Source: Wenzhouxiangella limi (GTDB lineage: Bacteria; Pseudomonadota; Gammaproteobacteria; Xanthomonadales; Wenzhouxiangellaceae). Taken from it: a stretch of DNA of 64,000 bases. Positions 18,012-25,170 of the stretch are shown here, in pieces. Each line of letters begins with the position of its first letter. Position 1 is the stretch's first letter. Position numbers and translations under genes: made by a program. The stretch lies in the NCBI RefSeq assembly GCF_010499265.1, contig NZ_JAAGSC010000041.1, positions 235,521 to 299,520 of the forward strand. Direction: 5' to 3'. Under the pieces are notes generated by a model that had not been told where the DNA came from, searched no databases, and saw nothing but the letters and a program-made list of their open reading frames with translations.

Positions 18012-18793
18012 TGAGCGCTGTGCCCGCCAAACCGCCGCGCAACTGGCTTGCCTGGGGCGGCACGATCGCCTTCCTGGTCGCCATGACCTGGTGGTCGGCC
18101 CACGGCATCGGCTTTTCGCTGACCGAACTGTTGTGCAACCTGGCCGGCGGTTCGCGCCTGCTGCAGGAATCCTGGCCGCCGGATTTCGCCTTTCTGCCGC
18201 GGCTGTACGAGCCGTTCATGGAAACGATCAACATTGCCATCATCGGCACCGTGGTCGGCGGCATCCTGTCGATACCGGTCGCCGTGCTGGCCGCGCGCAA
18301 TCTGACGCTGGGCCGGGTAACCTGGTTCGTCGACCGCAACTTCATGAACATCCTGCGCACGCTGCCCGATCTGTTCTGGGCCATGCTGTTCGCCACCGCG
18401 GTGGGCTTCGGCCCGGTGGCCGGTGCCCTGGCGCTGTCGGTGTTCACCGTCGCGGTGATCTCCAAGCTGTGGTCGGAGTCGCTGGAGGCGATCGACATGG
18501 GCATGCCCGAGGCGGTGCGCGCGGTCGGCGGCACATGGCTGCAGATGGTCCAGTTCGGCGCCATCCCGCAAGGGCTGCAGCACTACGTGTCCTACGCGCT
18601 CTACGCCTTCGAGCTCAACGTGCGTGCCTCCATGGTGCTGGGCCTGGTCGGCGCCGGCGGCATCGGCATGATCCTGGAAGTCCAGCGCGCCAACTTTGAG
18701 TACGAACGCGTGAGCATGATCATCCTGGCCGTGCTGGTGGCAGTCCTGATCATCGAGCAGATCTCGGAGACGATCCGGAGGCGCCTGGAATGA
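18011..18793 (+). CDS. phnE: phosphonate ABC transporter permease (first PhnE)
   Basis: A 260-residue inner-membrane permease with about five or six hydrophobic segments. It carries the PhnE blocks ETINIAIIGTVVGGILSIPV, RNFMNILRTLPDLFWAMLF and the cytoplasmic EAA-type loop EAVRAVGGTWLQMVQFGAIPQ. It begins on the last base of phnC and overlaps the next permease gene by 4 bases, so both membrane subunits are made in step. Two non-identical PhnE proteins imply a heterodimeric channel. Confidence 0.9.
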   Translation: MSAVPAKPPRNWLAWGGTIAFLVAMTWWSAHGIGFSLTELLCNLAGGSRLLQESWPPDFAFLPRLYEPFMETINIAIIGTVVGGILSIPVAVLAARNLTLGRVTWFVDRNFMNILRTLPDLFWAMLFATAVGFGPVAGALALSVFTVAVISKLWSESLEAIDMGMPEAVRAVGGTWLQMVQFGAIPQGLQHYVSYALYAFELNVRASMVLGLVGAGGIGMILEVQRANFEYERVSMIILAVLVAVLIIEQISETIRRRLE

Positions 18794-19581
18794 GCACGCA
18801 AACCGGCCTGCTTCAGCCGCAAAAGCGCATCGGCTGGGCGACCTGGGCGACCTTCATCATCGCCGCGCTGTTTTTGTGGTCGCTGATCGCGATCGAATTC
18901 TCGCCCGGGCGGATGATTCAGGTGCCGGCCCAGGTCGCGCGCGTGCTGTCGTTCTTCTACCCGGCCGACATGGCCTACGGCTGGAGTGCGGTGCTGCCGG
19001 CGATCATGGAGTCGATCCAGATCGCCTGGATCGGCACCATCATCGCCGCCATTTTGTCATTGCCGCTGGCCCTGTTCGGGGCGCGCACGCTGTTTCCGCG
19101 CATGGCCCGCCTGGTCAAGCTGATCTCGGCCACCGCGCGCGCCTTTCCCGAGATCCTGCTGGCGATTTACTTCGTGCCCATCGTGGGCCTGGGTGCGTTT
19201 GCCGGCGCGCTGGCTATCGGGATTTCCTCGGTCGGCATGCTGACCAAGCTGGGGGCGGAGGTGGTCGAGTCGATCGACTTCGGCCCGGTCGAAGCGGTCG
19301 AGGCCTCGGGTGGATCGCGGATTCTGGCCTTGCGCTACGCCGTGGTGCCGCAGGTCCTGCCCGAAATCGTCGCCCACTGGCTGTTTCGCTTCGAGCTCAA
19401 CATCCGTGCCTCGGCCGTTCTCGGCGTGGTCGGCGCCGGCGGTGTCGGGGGCGTTCTGCTAAACACCTTGCGCTACCGCCACTTTGAAAAAGCCGCCGCC
19501 GTGTTGCTGCTGACGATTATCGTGGTGTTGGTTATTGATATGGTTTCGGGCGAGATCCGGCGGAAGATTATTCGGGGGTGA
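18790..19581 (+). CDS. phnE: phosphonate ABC transporter permease (second PhnE)
   Basis: A 263-residue paralogue of the preceding permease, with the same plan: ESIQIAWIGTIIAAILSLPLA, an ARAFPEILLAIYF core and the loop EAVEASGGSRILALRYAVVPQ. The final segment GVVGAGGVGGVLLNTLRY is the PhnE C-terminal signature. It ends the transporter operon. No C-P lyase, phosphonatase or phosphite dehydrogenase gene follows; the next gene is convergent. Confidence 0.9.
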   Translation: MSTQTGLLQPQKRIGWATWATFIIAALFLWSLIAIEFSPGRMIQVPAQVARVLSFFYPADMAYGWSAVLPAIMESIQIAWIGTIIAAILSLPLALFGARTLFPRMARLVKLISATARAFPEILLAIYFVPIVGLGAFAGALAIGISSVGMLTKLGAEVVESIDFGPVEAVEASGGSRILALRYAVVPQVLPEIVAHWLFRFELNIRASAVLGVVGAGGVGGVLLNTLRYRHFEKAAAVLLLTIIVVLVIDMVSGEIRRKIIRG

Positions 19582-19584
19582 TCT

Positions 19585-19666
19585 GGGTCGGGTTACGGGT
19601 TATGGAGTTACCACCAGCTCAGGCATTTCCGTAACCCGTGACCCGTAAACCGTAAAGCGTCAAACC
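19585..19666. repeat. inverted array of GTAACCC-type heptamers between convergent genes
   Basis: The plus strand shows GGGTTACGGGTTATGG on the left and, on the right, a run of five degenerate heptamers of the GTAACCC type from 19630. The two arms are imperfect inverted repeats separated by about 20 bases. The right arm runs into the last codons and stop of coq7. A second, cleaner copy is at 25171-25250. This looks like a species-level extragenic repeat, possibly acting as a two-way terminator. Confidence 0.65.
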
Positions 19667-20298
19667 CGATACACGATCGCCTTCATCACCCCGGCCGTGA
19701 ACGCCATAAGCTGCTGGACCGGCGCCGGGACGGTGCGCGCGCCGTGCTCGACCGCCATGTCGGCGTGGCGGGCCTCGTCCTCGGCCATCTGGGCCACGAT
19801 GGCGCGCGACCGTTCGTCGCCGGGCGGCAGGGTGTCCAGGTGGTCGTTGAGATGGGCCTCGACCTGGCGCTCGGTGGCCTCGACGAAGCCCAGGCTCCAG
19901 CGGTCGCCGGCCAGACCGGCCGCCGCGCCGATGGAAAACGAGCCGGCATACCACAGCGGGTTGAGCAGGCTGGGACGGCTGCCCAGCTCTTCCAGGCGCT
20001 CGGCGCACCAGGCCAGGTGGTCTTCTTCCTCGCGCGCGGCCTGCTCCATTTCGGTGCGTACCTTCGAGGTACGCGCCGCGGCGGCCTGGCCGGCATACAG
20101 GGCCTGGGCGCAGACCTCGCCGGTGTGATTGATCCGCATCAGGCCGGCGGCGTGGCGGCGCTGATCCTCGTCGAACTCCACGTCTGGCGTGTCGCCGGCC
20201 GGGGACGGCGCCGTCCCGCCCGGCGGTGGCCCCAGCACCACCCGCAGCGCCTGATCGATGTTGGTCAGCCAGCCGTCGTACAGTGTCTTTTGGCGCAT
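19660..20298 (-). CDS. coq7: 2-polyprenyl-3-methyl-6-methoxy-1,4-benzoquinone monooxygenase (Coq7 type)
   Basis: A 212-residue di-iron hydroxylase that performs the C6 ring hydroxylation step in ubiquinone synthesis, replacing UbiF. The iron ligands appear as repeated E and ExxH motifs: NHTGEVCAQALY, AREEEDHLAWC, EVEAHLNDHL and MAEDEARHADMA. The ATG at 20298 (MRQKTLYDGW) is preferred to a TTG two codons upstream. It stands alone, convergent with the phn operon and divergent from the DUF481 gene, 51 bases away. A ubiquinone enzyme fits the ubiquinone-reducing complex I encoded later in the window. Confidence 0.93.
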   Translation of the reverse strand: MRQKTLYDGWLTNIDQALRVVLGPPPGGTAPSPAGDTPDVEFDEDQRRHAAGLMRINHTGEVCAQALYAGQAAAARTSKVRTEMEQAAREEEDHLAWCAERLEELGSRPSLLNPLWYAGSFSIGAAAGLAGDRWSLGFVEATERQVEAHLNDHLDTLPPGDERSRAIVAQMAEDEARHADMAVEHGARTVPAPVQQLMAFTAGVMKAIVYRV

Positions 20299-20317
20299 TC
20301 CCAATCCTCGTTATAAT
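20290..20317 (+). promoter_or_regulatory. sigma-70-type promoter for the DUF481 gene
   Basis: A -35-like TTGGCG (20290-20295), a 16-base spacer and a perfect TATAAT (20312-20317) lie 33 bases ahead of the DUF481 start. The -35 box lies inside the first codons of the divergent coq7 gene. Confidence 0.55.
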
Positions 20318-20349
20318 GCCGCGCATATCTAGCTGGGAAGTGTAAATCA

Positions 20350-21060
20350 ATGCGCTGCAAATTCTTGTGGGCCGGGGCCTTGCTGCTGGCCGCCTCGGTT
20401 CAGGCGGATTTCGCCGGAACGGGTGAACTGGGACTGGTCGTCAATCGCGGTAACAGCGAAACCGAGGCCGCCAACGCGCGCCTGGAACTGCTGTGGAACA
20501 CCGAGCAGTGGGAAAACGAGGCCACGGCGGTCGGGGTCTACGCCAGCGACAGCGGCGAGACCAGCGCCAACCGCTTCACCTTGGCCAACACCCTGAACTA
20601 CAACTTGAGCGAGCGCAGCTACATCGGCGGGGCGCTGCGCTACGACCGCGACAAGTTTTCCAGCTTTCGCTACCAGAGCTCGGTGGCCGCCAGCTACGGC
20701 TACCGCGTATGGATGGGCGAGCCGCACAGTCTGACCATCGAGGCCGGTCCCGGCTACCAGTTCAATGAAATCCGGGCGACCGGTCGAACGGAAAATCAGG
20801 CCATTGCCCGCGCCCTCCTGGACTACCGCTGGCAGATTTCGGAGTCCACGGAACTGACCAACCGGCTGCTGGTCGAGTCGGGCAGCGAAAACACCTTCCT
20901 CGAGAACTCGCTGGCGCTGACCGTGGCGATCAACTCGCGGGTCGCGCTGGGTTCGGGCGTGACCGTGCGCCACAACACCGACGTCCAGCCGGGCAGCGAA
21001 AAAACCGACACCCTGACCACGCTGTCGCTGGCCTACAACTTCGGTTCGGCCGCCGAGTAA
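20350..21060 (+). CDS. DUF481 (YdiY-like) outer-membrane protein
   Basis: A 236-residue exported protein with a signal peptide at residues 1-20 (ending ASVQA). The rest is a run of amphipathic strands matching the DUF481 family: GNSETEAANARLELLWN, NTLNYNLSERSYIGGALRYDRD and YGYRVWMGEPHSLTIEAGPGY, with the close GVTVRHNTDVQPGSEKTDTLTTL. E. coli YdiY is described as a salt- or acid-induced outer-membrane protein; its function is unknown. The TAA stop overlaps the ATG of the ferredoxin gene (TAATG). Confidence 0.85.
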   Translation: MRCKFLWAGALLLAASVQADFAGTGELGLVVNRGNSETEAANARLELLWNTEQWENEATAVGVYASDSGETSANRFTLANTLNYNLSERSYIGGALRYDRDKFSSFRYQSSVAASYGYRVWMGEPHSLTIEAGPGYQFNEIRATGRTENQAIARALLDYRWQISESTELTNRLLVESGSENTFLENSLALTVAINSRVALGSGVTVRHNTDVQPGSEKTDTLTTLSLAYNFGSAAE

Positions 21061-21386
21061 TGGGCTACTACCGCCATCACCTGTTTTTCTGCACCAACCA
21101 GCGCCCCGACGGCGCCGAGCGGCCGTCGTGCGCCCAGTGCGACTCGCCGCGCCTGCGCGGCTACGTCAAAAAAAGGCTTAAAGATCTGGGCCTGACCGGG
21201 GCCGGCGGCATCCGCGCCAATACTGCCGGCTGCCTGGACCGCTGCGAGGAAGGCCCGGTGCTGGTGGTCTATCCGGAAGGCGTCTGGTATACCTACGTTG
21301 ACGAAGACGATCTCGACGAGATCATCGAGTCCCATCTGATCGGGGGCAAGCCGGTTGAGCGGCTGATGCTGCCTGAGCCGGTCTGA
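21060..21386 (+). CDS. thioredoxin-fold [2Fe-2S] ferredoxin-like protein
   Basis: A 108-residue small protein. Cysteines at 11 and 24, then 58 and 62 (AGCLDRCEEGP), follow the C-x12-C...C-x3-C pattern of Shethna-type, thioredoxin-like [2Fe-2S] ferredoxins, related to the NuoE fold. HHLFFCTNQR at the start and VVYPEGVWYTYV after the second pair are family-typical. It is presumably a soluble electron carrier of unknown partner. It is translationally coupled to the DUF481 gene, though no functional link is known. Confidence 0.85.
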   Translation: MGYYRHHLFFCTNQRPDGAERPSCAQCDSPRLRGYVKKRLKDLGLTGAGGIRANTAGCLDRCEEGPVLVVYPEGVWYTYVDEDDLDEIIESHLIGGKPVERLMLPEPV

Positions 21387-21413
21387 CGGCCAGCGGCATA
21401 AAAGTAATGGCCC

Positions 21414-21442
21414 TTGCGTTACCTGCGGCGTTCCGGTAAAAT
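21414..21442 (+). promoter_or_regulatory. promoter of rplM-rpsI
   Basis: TTGCGT (21414-21419), a 17-base spacer and TAAAAT (21437-21442) form a good sigma-70 promoter about 48 bases before rplM. A leader of about 40 bases remains before the start codon, in which an autoregulatory site could lie; I could not define one. Confidence 0.6.
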
Positions 21443-21489
21443 TTCCGCTCTTTCGCGCAGCACTTTAGAACAGCGAGCCTGGAATCCGC

Positions 21490-21918
21490 ATGAAAACCTA
21501 TTCCGCCAAACCGCAGGACATTCGTCGGCAGTGGCACCTGGTCGACGCCGATGGCAAGACCCTGGGCCGCCTGGCCACGGAAATTGCCCGCCGCCTGCGG
21601 GGCAAGCACAAGCCCGAGTACACGCCGCACATGGACACCGGTGACTACATCGTCGTGGTCAACGCCGAGAAAGTCCACGTCACCGGCAACAAGCTGGCCG
21701 ACAAGATGTATTACCGCCACACCGGCTATATCGGCAATCTGAAGTCGACCAACCTGGAAAAGCTGCTCGCCAGCCATCCGGACCGGGTCATCCAGCAGGC
21801 GGTCAAGGGCATGATGCCCAAGGGCCCGCTGGGCCGGTCCATGCTGGCCAAGCTCAAGATCTACGCCGGCGGCGAACATCCGCACACAGCCCAGCAGCCG
21901 CAGCCGCTGGAACTGTAA
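21490..21918 (+). CDS. rplM: 50S ribosomal protein L13
   Basis: A 142-residue early-assembling 23S rRNA-binding protein. The family blocks are clear: [56 protein letters not shown] and [21 protein letters not shown], ending [13 protein letters not shown]. Followed 25 bases later by rpsI, the universal bacterial pair. Confidence 0.98.
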   Translation: MKTYSAKPQDIRRQWHLVDADGKTLGRLATEIARRLRGKHKPEYTPHMDTGDYIVVVNAEKVHVTGNKLADKMYYRHTGYIGNLKSTNLEKLLASHPDRVIQQAVKGMMPKGPLGRSMLAKLKIYAGGEHPHTAQQPQPLEL

Positions 21919-21943
21919 CCAACAAGAATGACCAGGACAGACC

Positions 21944-22336
21944 ATGGCAACTGAACAGTACTACGGCACCGGCCGCCGCAAGACCTCCACCGCCCGCGTT
22001 TTCGTGCGCCGCGGTTCGGGGCAGATTACGGTCAACCGCAAGCCGCTGGATGAATTCTTCGGCCGCAAGACCGCCCAGATGATCGTCCGCCAGCCCCTGC
22101 AGCTGGTTGACATGAGCGAAACCTTTGACGTCAACGTTACCGTCAAGGGCGGCGGCACCACCGGCCAGGCCGGCGCCATCCGCTTAGGGCTAGCCCGTGC
22201 CCTGATGGAATACGATGAAGCTCTGCGCCCGCCGCTGCGCAAGGCCGGCTTCGTGACCCGCGACGCCCGCGCCGTGGAACGCAAGAAGATCGGCTTGCAC
22301 AAGGCCCGCAAGGCCACCCAGTACTCGAAACGTTAA
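21944..22336 (+). CDS. rpsI: 30S ribosomal protein S9
   Basis: A 130-residue protein of the small-subunit head, whose C-terminal tail reaches the P-site tRNA. Diagnostic parts: [55 protein letters not shown] and the basic tail [17 protein letters not shown], ending in the usual SKR. A Shine-Dalgarno-like AGGACAG precedes the ATG. tRNA-Gln follows 25 bases after the stop and may be co-transcribed. Confidence 0.98.
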   Translation: MATEQYYGTGRRKTSTARVFVRRGSGQITVNRKPLDEFFGRKTAQMIVRQPLQLVDMSETFDVNVTVKGGGTTGQAGAIRLGLARALMEYDEALRPPLRKAGFVTRDARAVERKKIGLHKARKATQYSKR

Positions 22337-22361
22337 GTTTCGGAGTTCGGGGACGATCTCT

Positions 22362-22435
22362 TGGGGGATCGTCTAGTGGTAGGACTACGGACTCTGACTC
22401 CGTCAGCGGGGGTTCGAATCCCTCTCCCCCAGCCA
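22362..22435 (+). tRNA. tRNA-Gln (anticodon CTG)
   Basis: A 74-base cloverleaf: the acceptor strand TGGGGGA pairs with TCCCCCA, the D arm carries AGTGGTAGGA, the anticodon stem ACGGA/TCCGT holds a CTCTGAC loop (anticodon CTG), and the T arm has GGTTCGAATCC. CCA is encoded. Read on the minus strand this region gives the familiar spurious peptides that start GERDSNPR or GEGFEPP; they are not genes. Confidence 0.96.
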
Positions 22436-22477
22436 GATACAGAAAAACCCGCCTAGTGCGGGTTTTTCTGTATCTGG
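22433..22477 (+). terminator. strong hairpin after tRNA-Gln, rho-independent terminator
   Basis: A 20-base-pair perfect stem (22433-22452 with 22458-22477) around a 5-base loop CTAGT. The GC-rich CCCGC/GCGGG core next to the loop is followed by TTTTT, as for a bidirectional intrinsic terminator. The stem starts within the tRNA CCA and continues into a longer inverted repeat. Confidence 0.85.
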
Positions 22478-22504
22478 CTGGGGGAGAGGATTGGTTCGAA
22501 CCCC
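22475..22504 (-). repeat. inverted partial copy of the tRNA-Gln 3' half
   Basis: The minus strand here repeats the T arm and acceptor end of the tRNA-Gln at 22409-22435, including CCA, with a 3-base insertion near the T-stem base. Together with the terminator stem, the two copies form arms of about 45 bases. Only the 3' half is present, so it cannot be a functional tRNA. Confidence 0.8.
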
Positions 22505-22541
22505 GAGGTTCGAAACCGCGCGCAGCCCGGTTCGATGTGGA

Positions 22542-22598
22542 GCTCGCGCCAGCGAGCGCAGCACCCGCAGCGAAGCGGAGGGCAAGCCGCGCAGCGGC
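22542..22598. repeat. cluster of three GC-rich mini-hairpins
   Basis: Three short perfect stems follow each other: GCTCGC/GCGAGC (22542-22557), CCGC/GCGG (22565-22578) and GCCGC/GCGGC (22586-22598), with loops of 3 to 6 bases. The layout resembles REP-type extragenic elements. The remaining gap 22600-22914 holds a possible promoter and otherwise nothing recognisable. Confidence 0.5.
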
Positions 22599-22808
22599 GC
22601 AGTCCATCCCTCTCCACCGCTCCCGCTGCAGTAATCGACTAACCGGCTAGGCTTGCTTTTCAGTTCCGTGTCAGGAATCCTCCAACCGGGGCAATCAAAA
22701 GAACCGCGCCCAAAATGACGCGATTCCCCGCCTTTTTCCGTTTACACCTACAGGAACCCGAAAAATCAGGCGGCGCCGCTGCGCCCTTAGCCACTATCGG
22801 TGGCGTGG

Positions 22809-22837
22809 TTGCGGACCCGGACGGATTGCCCTACACT
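22809..22837 (+). promoter_or_regulatory. possible sigma-70 promoter for the dockerin-like protein gene
   Basis: TTGCGG (22809-22814), a 17-base spacer and TACACT (22832-22837) stand 77 bases before the next start codon. It is a moderate match only. Confidence 0.35.
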
Positions 22838-22914
22838 ACGGCCAACTGAGGGCAAACCACCTGGTCGCCGATGTTTGGGGTCGAAAATTGGCAGATCAGA
22901 TGAGGACAAATTCC

Positions 22915-23796
22915 ATGAGCAAGCTTTCCAAAAACAGCAAACGCATTCTCGGCGTTGCCGCAGCCTGCCTGATGCTGGCCGGCTGGTCGGCCTCCAGCCA
23001 GGCACGAGATTGTGTGGTTACCAACTGGCTCGGTGGCCAGCCCGGATTGAGCGATGGCAATGCCGGCAAGCAAGATACGCAGGCGACATCTAATAGACGG
23101 TATGCCGGACACTGTGGTTTGCGGGTTCCAGTTGATGGTACCCCCCGCTTCGTGACTGACAATTCACCTGCCCCAGAAGACACTTACATTGCCCGTTTTT
23201 ACGTCTTCCTCGACAACGCCGGCTCCGACGAGATTGTTCTATTTTCCGCAGACGACGGCACGGATGCGAAAGTGCAGATTGTTTACAACGCTCCTACGTC
23301 GGGTGATCTGACATTGGAAGTGGTCGATTCAAGTAACGACGTGAACGAGCTAACTTTCGATGATGTTGGCGCTGGCTGGCATTCTGTGGAATTTGCTTGG
23401 GAAGCTTTGGAATCCGCAACGATTGCGTTTTCCTTAAACGGCTCTGATGATCTTACGAATACGATCAACACTTCAGGAATCGCGCTGGCTAATGCCAACC
23501 TTGGTAACGTTTCTGGCGCAGGCTCGGCTGGTACGAATAGTATTGACTTCGACGATTTTGACTCTCGGCGGAGTTCACGTCCTGGTCGGCTTTGCCGAGG
23601 ATTGACGAACCTCTCGCGTTCATCCCTGGATCTGCAGGATGCGTTGAATATTTTCGACGAATTTGCGAGTAATGGTAATACGCCGGCCGATGGCCAGCCT
23701 GATTACAACGAGGACGGCGTGGTCGACTTTGACGATGCTCTGCTTGTGTTTTCCAGATTTGCGTCGGGCAACGAGGATTGCGCGTCGAACCTGTAG
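22915..23796 (+). CDS. secreted protein with a C-terminal dockerin-like calcium-binding segment
   Basis: A 293-residue exported protein. The ATG at 22915, preceded by GAGGAC seven bases upstream, opens a signal peptide (RILGVAAACLMLAGWSASSQA). The body (about residues 35-235) alternates beta strands, e.g. YIARFYVFLDNAG and WHSVEFAWEALESATIAFSLNG, like a jelly-roll or LamG-type domain. The last 55 residues contain DLQDALNIFDEFA and then DYNEDGVVDFDDALLVFSRFA: two F-helix-like units, the second with a full D-x-N-x-D-G calcium loop as in type I dockerins, the first lacking its loop acids. The next gene, 52 bases on, begins with a cohesin-like domain, so the two products may bind. Codon use is more AT-rich than in neighbouring genes. 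The function of the body is unknown. Confidence 0.7.
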   Translation: MSKLSKNSKRILGVAAACLMLAGWSASSQARDCVVTNWLGGQPGLSDGNAGKQDTQATSNRRYAGHCGLRVPVDGTPRFVTDNSPAPEDTYIARFYVFLDNAGSDEIVLFSADDGTDAKVQIVYNAPTSGDLTLEVVDSSNDVNELTFDDVGAGWHSVEFAWEALESATIAFSLNGSDDLTNTINTSGIALANANLGNVSGAGSAGTNSIDFDDFDSRRSSRPGRLCRGLTNLSRSSLDLQDALNIFDEFASNGNTPADGQPDYNEDGVVDFDDALLVFSRFASGNEDCASNL

Positions 23797-23848
23797 AAAG
23801 CAATTTTCGTCTTAACCACATAAATAACATTTGGAAGGGTAATTAGTG

Positions 23849-25087
23849 ATGCACAAGTTAAGTTCACGATTCGTCGGAAGCCTTTTGGCACTCTCAGTGG
23901 TCGGGCTTTCCTCCACTGCAATGGCCCAGGAATTTTCCGTGTCCTCGGAGACCGCGTTTGTCGGCGACACAACCGTCACGGTCGATTGGACTTACACCGC
24001 TGGGGCGAGTGTGCAAGGGATCGGCGTAGATATTGAGTTTAACGAAGCTCTCTTGACTCCGGTAGCGACTGGTGCGGACGTAGACAATTGCGTGGCCGAC
24101 GCAACTGCTGACCAATCATCGTGTCAGGTAATAGCCACAGATACTATTCGAGTTTCATTGCTTAACTTTGGCGATCCTCTAGATACACAGGGCGGGACAA
24201 TAACTTTCACTATCGCTGAGACTGCGTCAGATGGCGATTCAAGCCCCATGACCCTCACGCTCGCCAGCGTGACTCCGACTGCGTCCGTGGAGCTTGGAAC
24301 TGAAGGAGGCGTTTCAATCACTAGCGGTCCCCAGTCGCAACTGGCGCTGACACCCGATCCCCTGGCTTTCGGCACTGTGGACCTCGGCAATATGCCCGTT
24401 ACTGAGTCGTTCACGCTGAGTAACGAAGGAGAAGCGGACGCTTCGAATATTGACGTTTCGCTGGCCGGCCCGGATACCGAATTCACCATCGCTAGCAACG
24501 GCTGTGGCAGCACGTTGGCCGCTGGGGCAGATTGCACAATCACGATTCAGTTCAATGCCGCCGACAACGGTGACTACACCAACGCAATTAACATCACCAG
24601 CGACGCTGATGTGAATCCGAATCCATCGGCCGGCATTACCGGCTCTGCAGATTCCGTGGCCAACCTGAGCGTGACCCCGCCTTTCGGCCCGGTTGACCTG
24701 GGAACGATTGTCGTTGATACCACGGGAACGGCCAATGGCTCGATCAGCAACTCCGGTTCTGCTGCCGGCGACTTCTCGTGCTCCCTGACCGGCGATCCAG
24801 AAATCTCGACCAATCCGACGCCACTGTCCGGCACGGTTCCGGCGGGCGAATCCGTTCCCTTTAGTCTTGCCTGTGCCGTGCCCGACACCGCTGAGGAAGG
24901 CGATACGTATAGTGCCAGCCTGGTCTGTACAGGGGATAATGGCTTTTCGGGCACCCATGAGATTTCGTGTGCTGCTACCGAATTCGAGCCGCTGCCCGTA
25001 CCGACCATGACGAACTGGAGCATCGCGCTGTTCGCCCTGATGATGCTGCTGGTCGGCGGTATGAGCATCCGGTTCTTCCGGACGTAA
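23849..25087 (+). CDS. secreted protein with cohesin-like domain, HYDIN-type repeats and an IPTL-CTERM-like anchor
   Basis: A 412-residue exported protein; the ATG at 23849 is chosen over a GTG one codon earlier, with GGAAGG upstream. A signal peptide (ending STAMA-Q) is followed by a cohesin-like domain at about residues 28-150 (SSETAFVGDTTVTVDWTY, GIGVDIEFNEALLTPV). Two choice-of-anchor D/ASPM-SPD-2-hydin-like Ig domains follow: LALTPDPLAFGTVDLGNMP with CTITIQFNAADNGDYTNAI, and LSVTPPFGPVDLGTI. The C-terminus VPTMTNWSIALFALMMLLVGG then RFFRT is a variant of the IPTL-CTERM sorting signal: short motif, one membrane helix, basic tail. It may be a surface anchor for the dockerin-like protein encoded just upstream. 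Such tripartite signals are handled by exosortases; none is in this window. Confidence 0.75.
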   Translation: MHKLSSRFVGSLLALSVVGLSSTAMAQEFSVSSETAFVGDTTVTVDWTYTAGASVQGIGVDIEFNEALLTPVATGADVDNCVADATADQSSCQVIATDTIRVSLLNFGDPLDTQGGTITFTIAETASDGDSSPMTLTLASVTPTASVELGTEGGVSITSGPQSQLALTPDPLAFGTVDLGNMPVTESFTLSNEGEADASNIDVSLAGPDTEFTIASNGCGSTLAAGADCTITIQFNAADNGDYTNAINITSDADVNPNPSAGITGSADSVANLSVTPPFGPVDLGTIVVDTTGTANGSISNSGSAAGDFSCSLTGDPEISTNPTPLSGTVPAGESVPFSLACAVPDTAEEGDTYSASLVCTGDNGFSGTHEISCAATEFEPLPVPTMTNWSIALFALMMLLVGGMSIRFFRT

Positions 25088-25129
25088 TAAACGAGCAACG
25101 GGGCCGGCTTCGGCTGGTCTTGGATAGAA

Positions 25130-25166
25130 AAGAAAAACCGCCGGGTGCTGCCTGGCGGTTTTTCTT
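25130..25166 (+). terminator. rho-independent terminator after the IPTL-CTERM-like gene
   Basis: AAGAAAAACCGCC (25130-25142) pairs with GGCGGTTTTTCTT (25154-25166), with an 11-base loop. The T-run makes a classical intrinsic terminator 43 bases after the stop; the A-run lets it work in both directions. Confidence 0.85.
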
Positions 25167-25170
25167 TTAA

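Noticed and set aside
22143-22607. Minus-strand ORFs across tRNA-Gln with peptides such as GERDSNPR and GEGFEPP
   Set aside because: They are the well-known read-through of a tRNA gene and its terminator in the antisense direction, not proteins.
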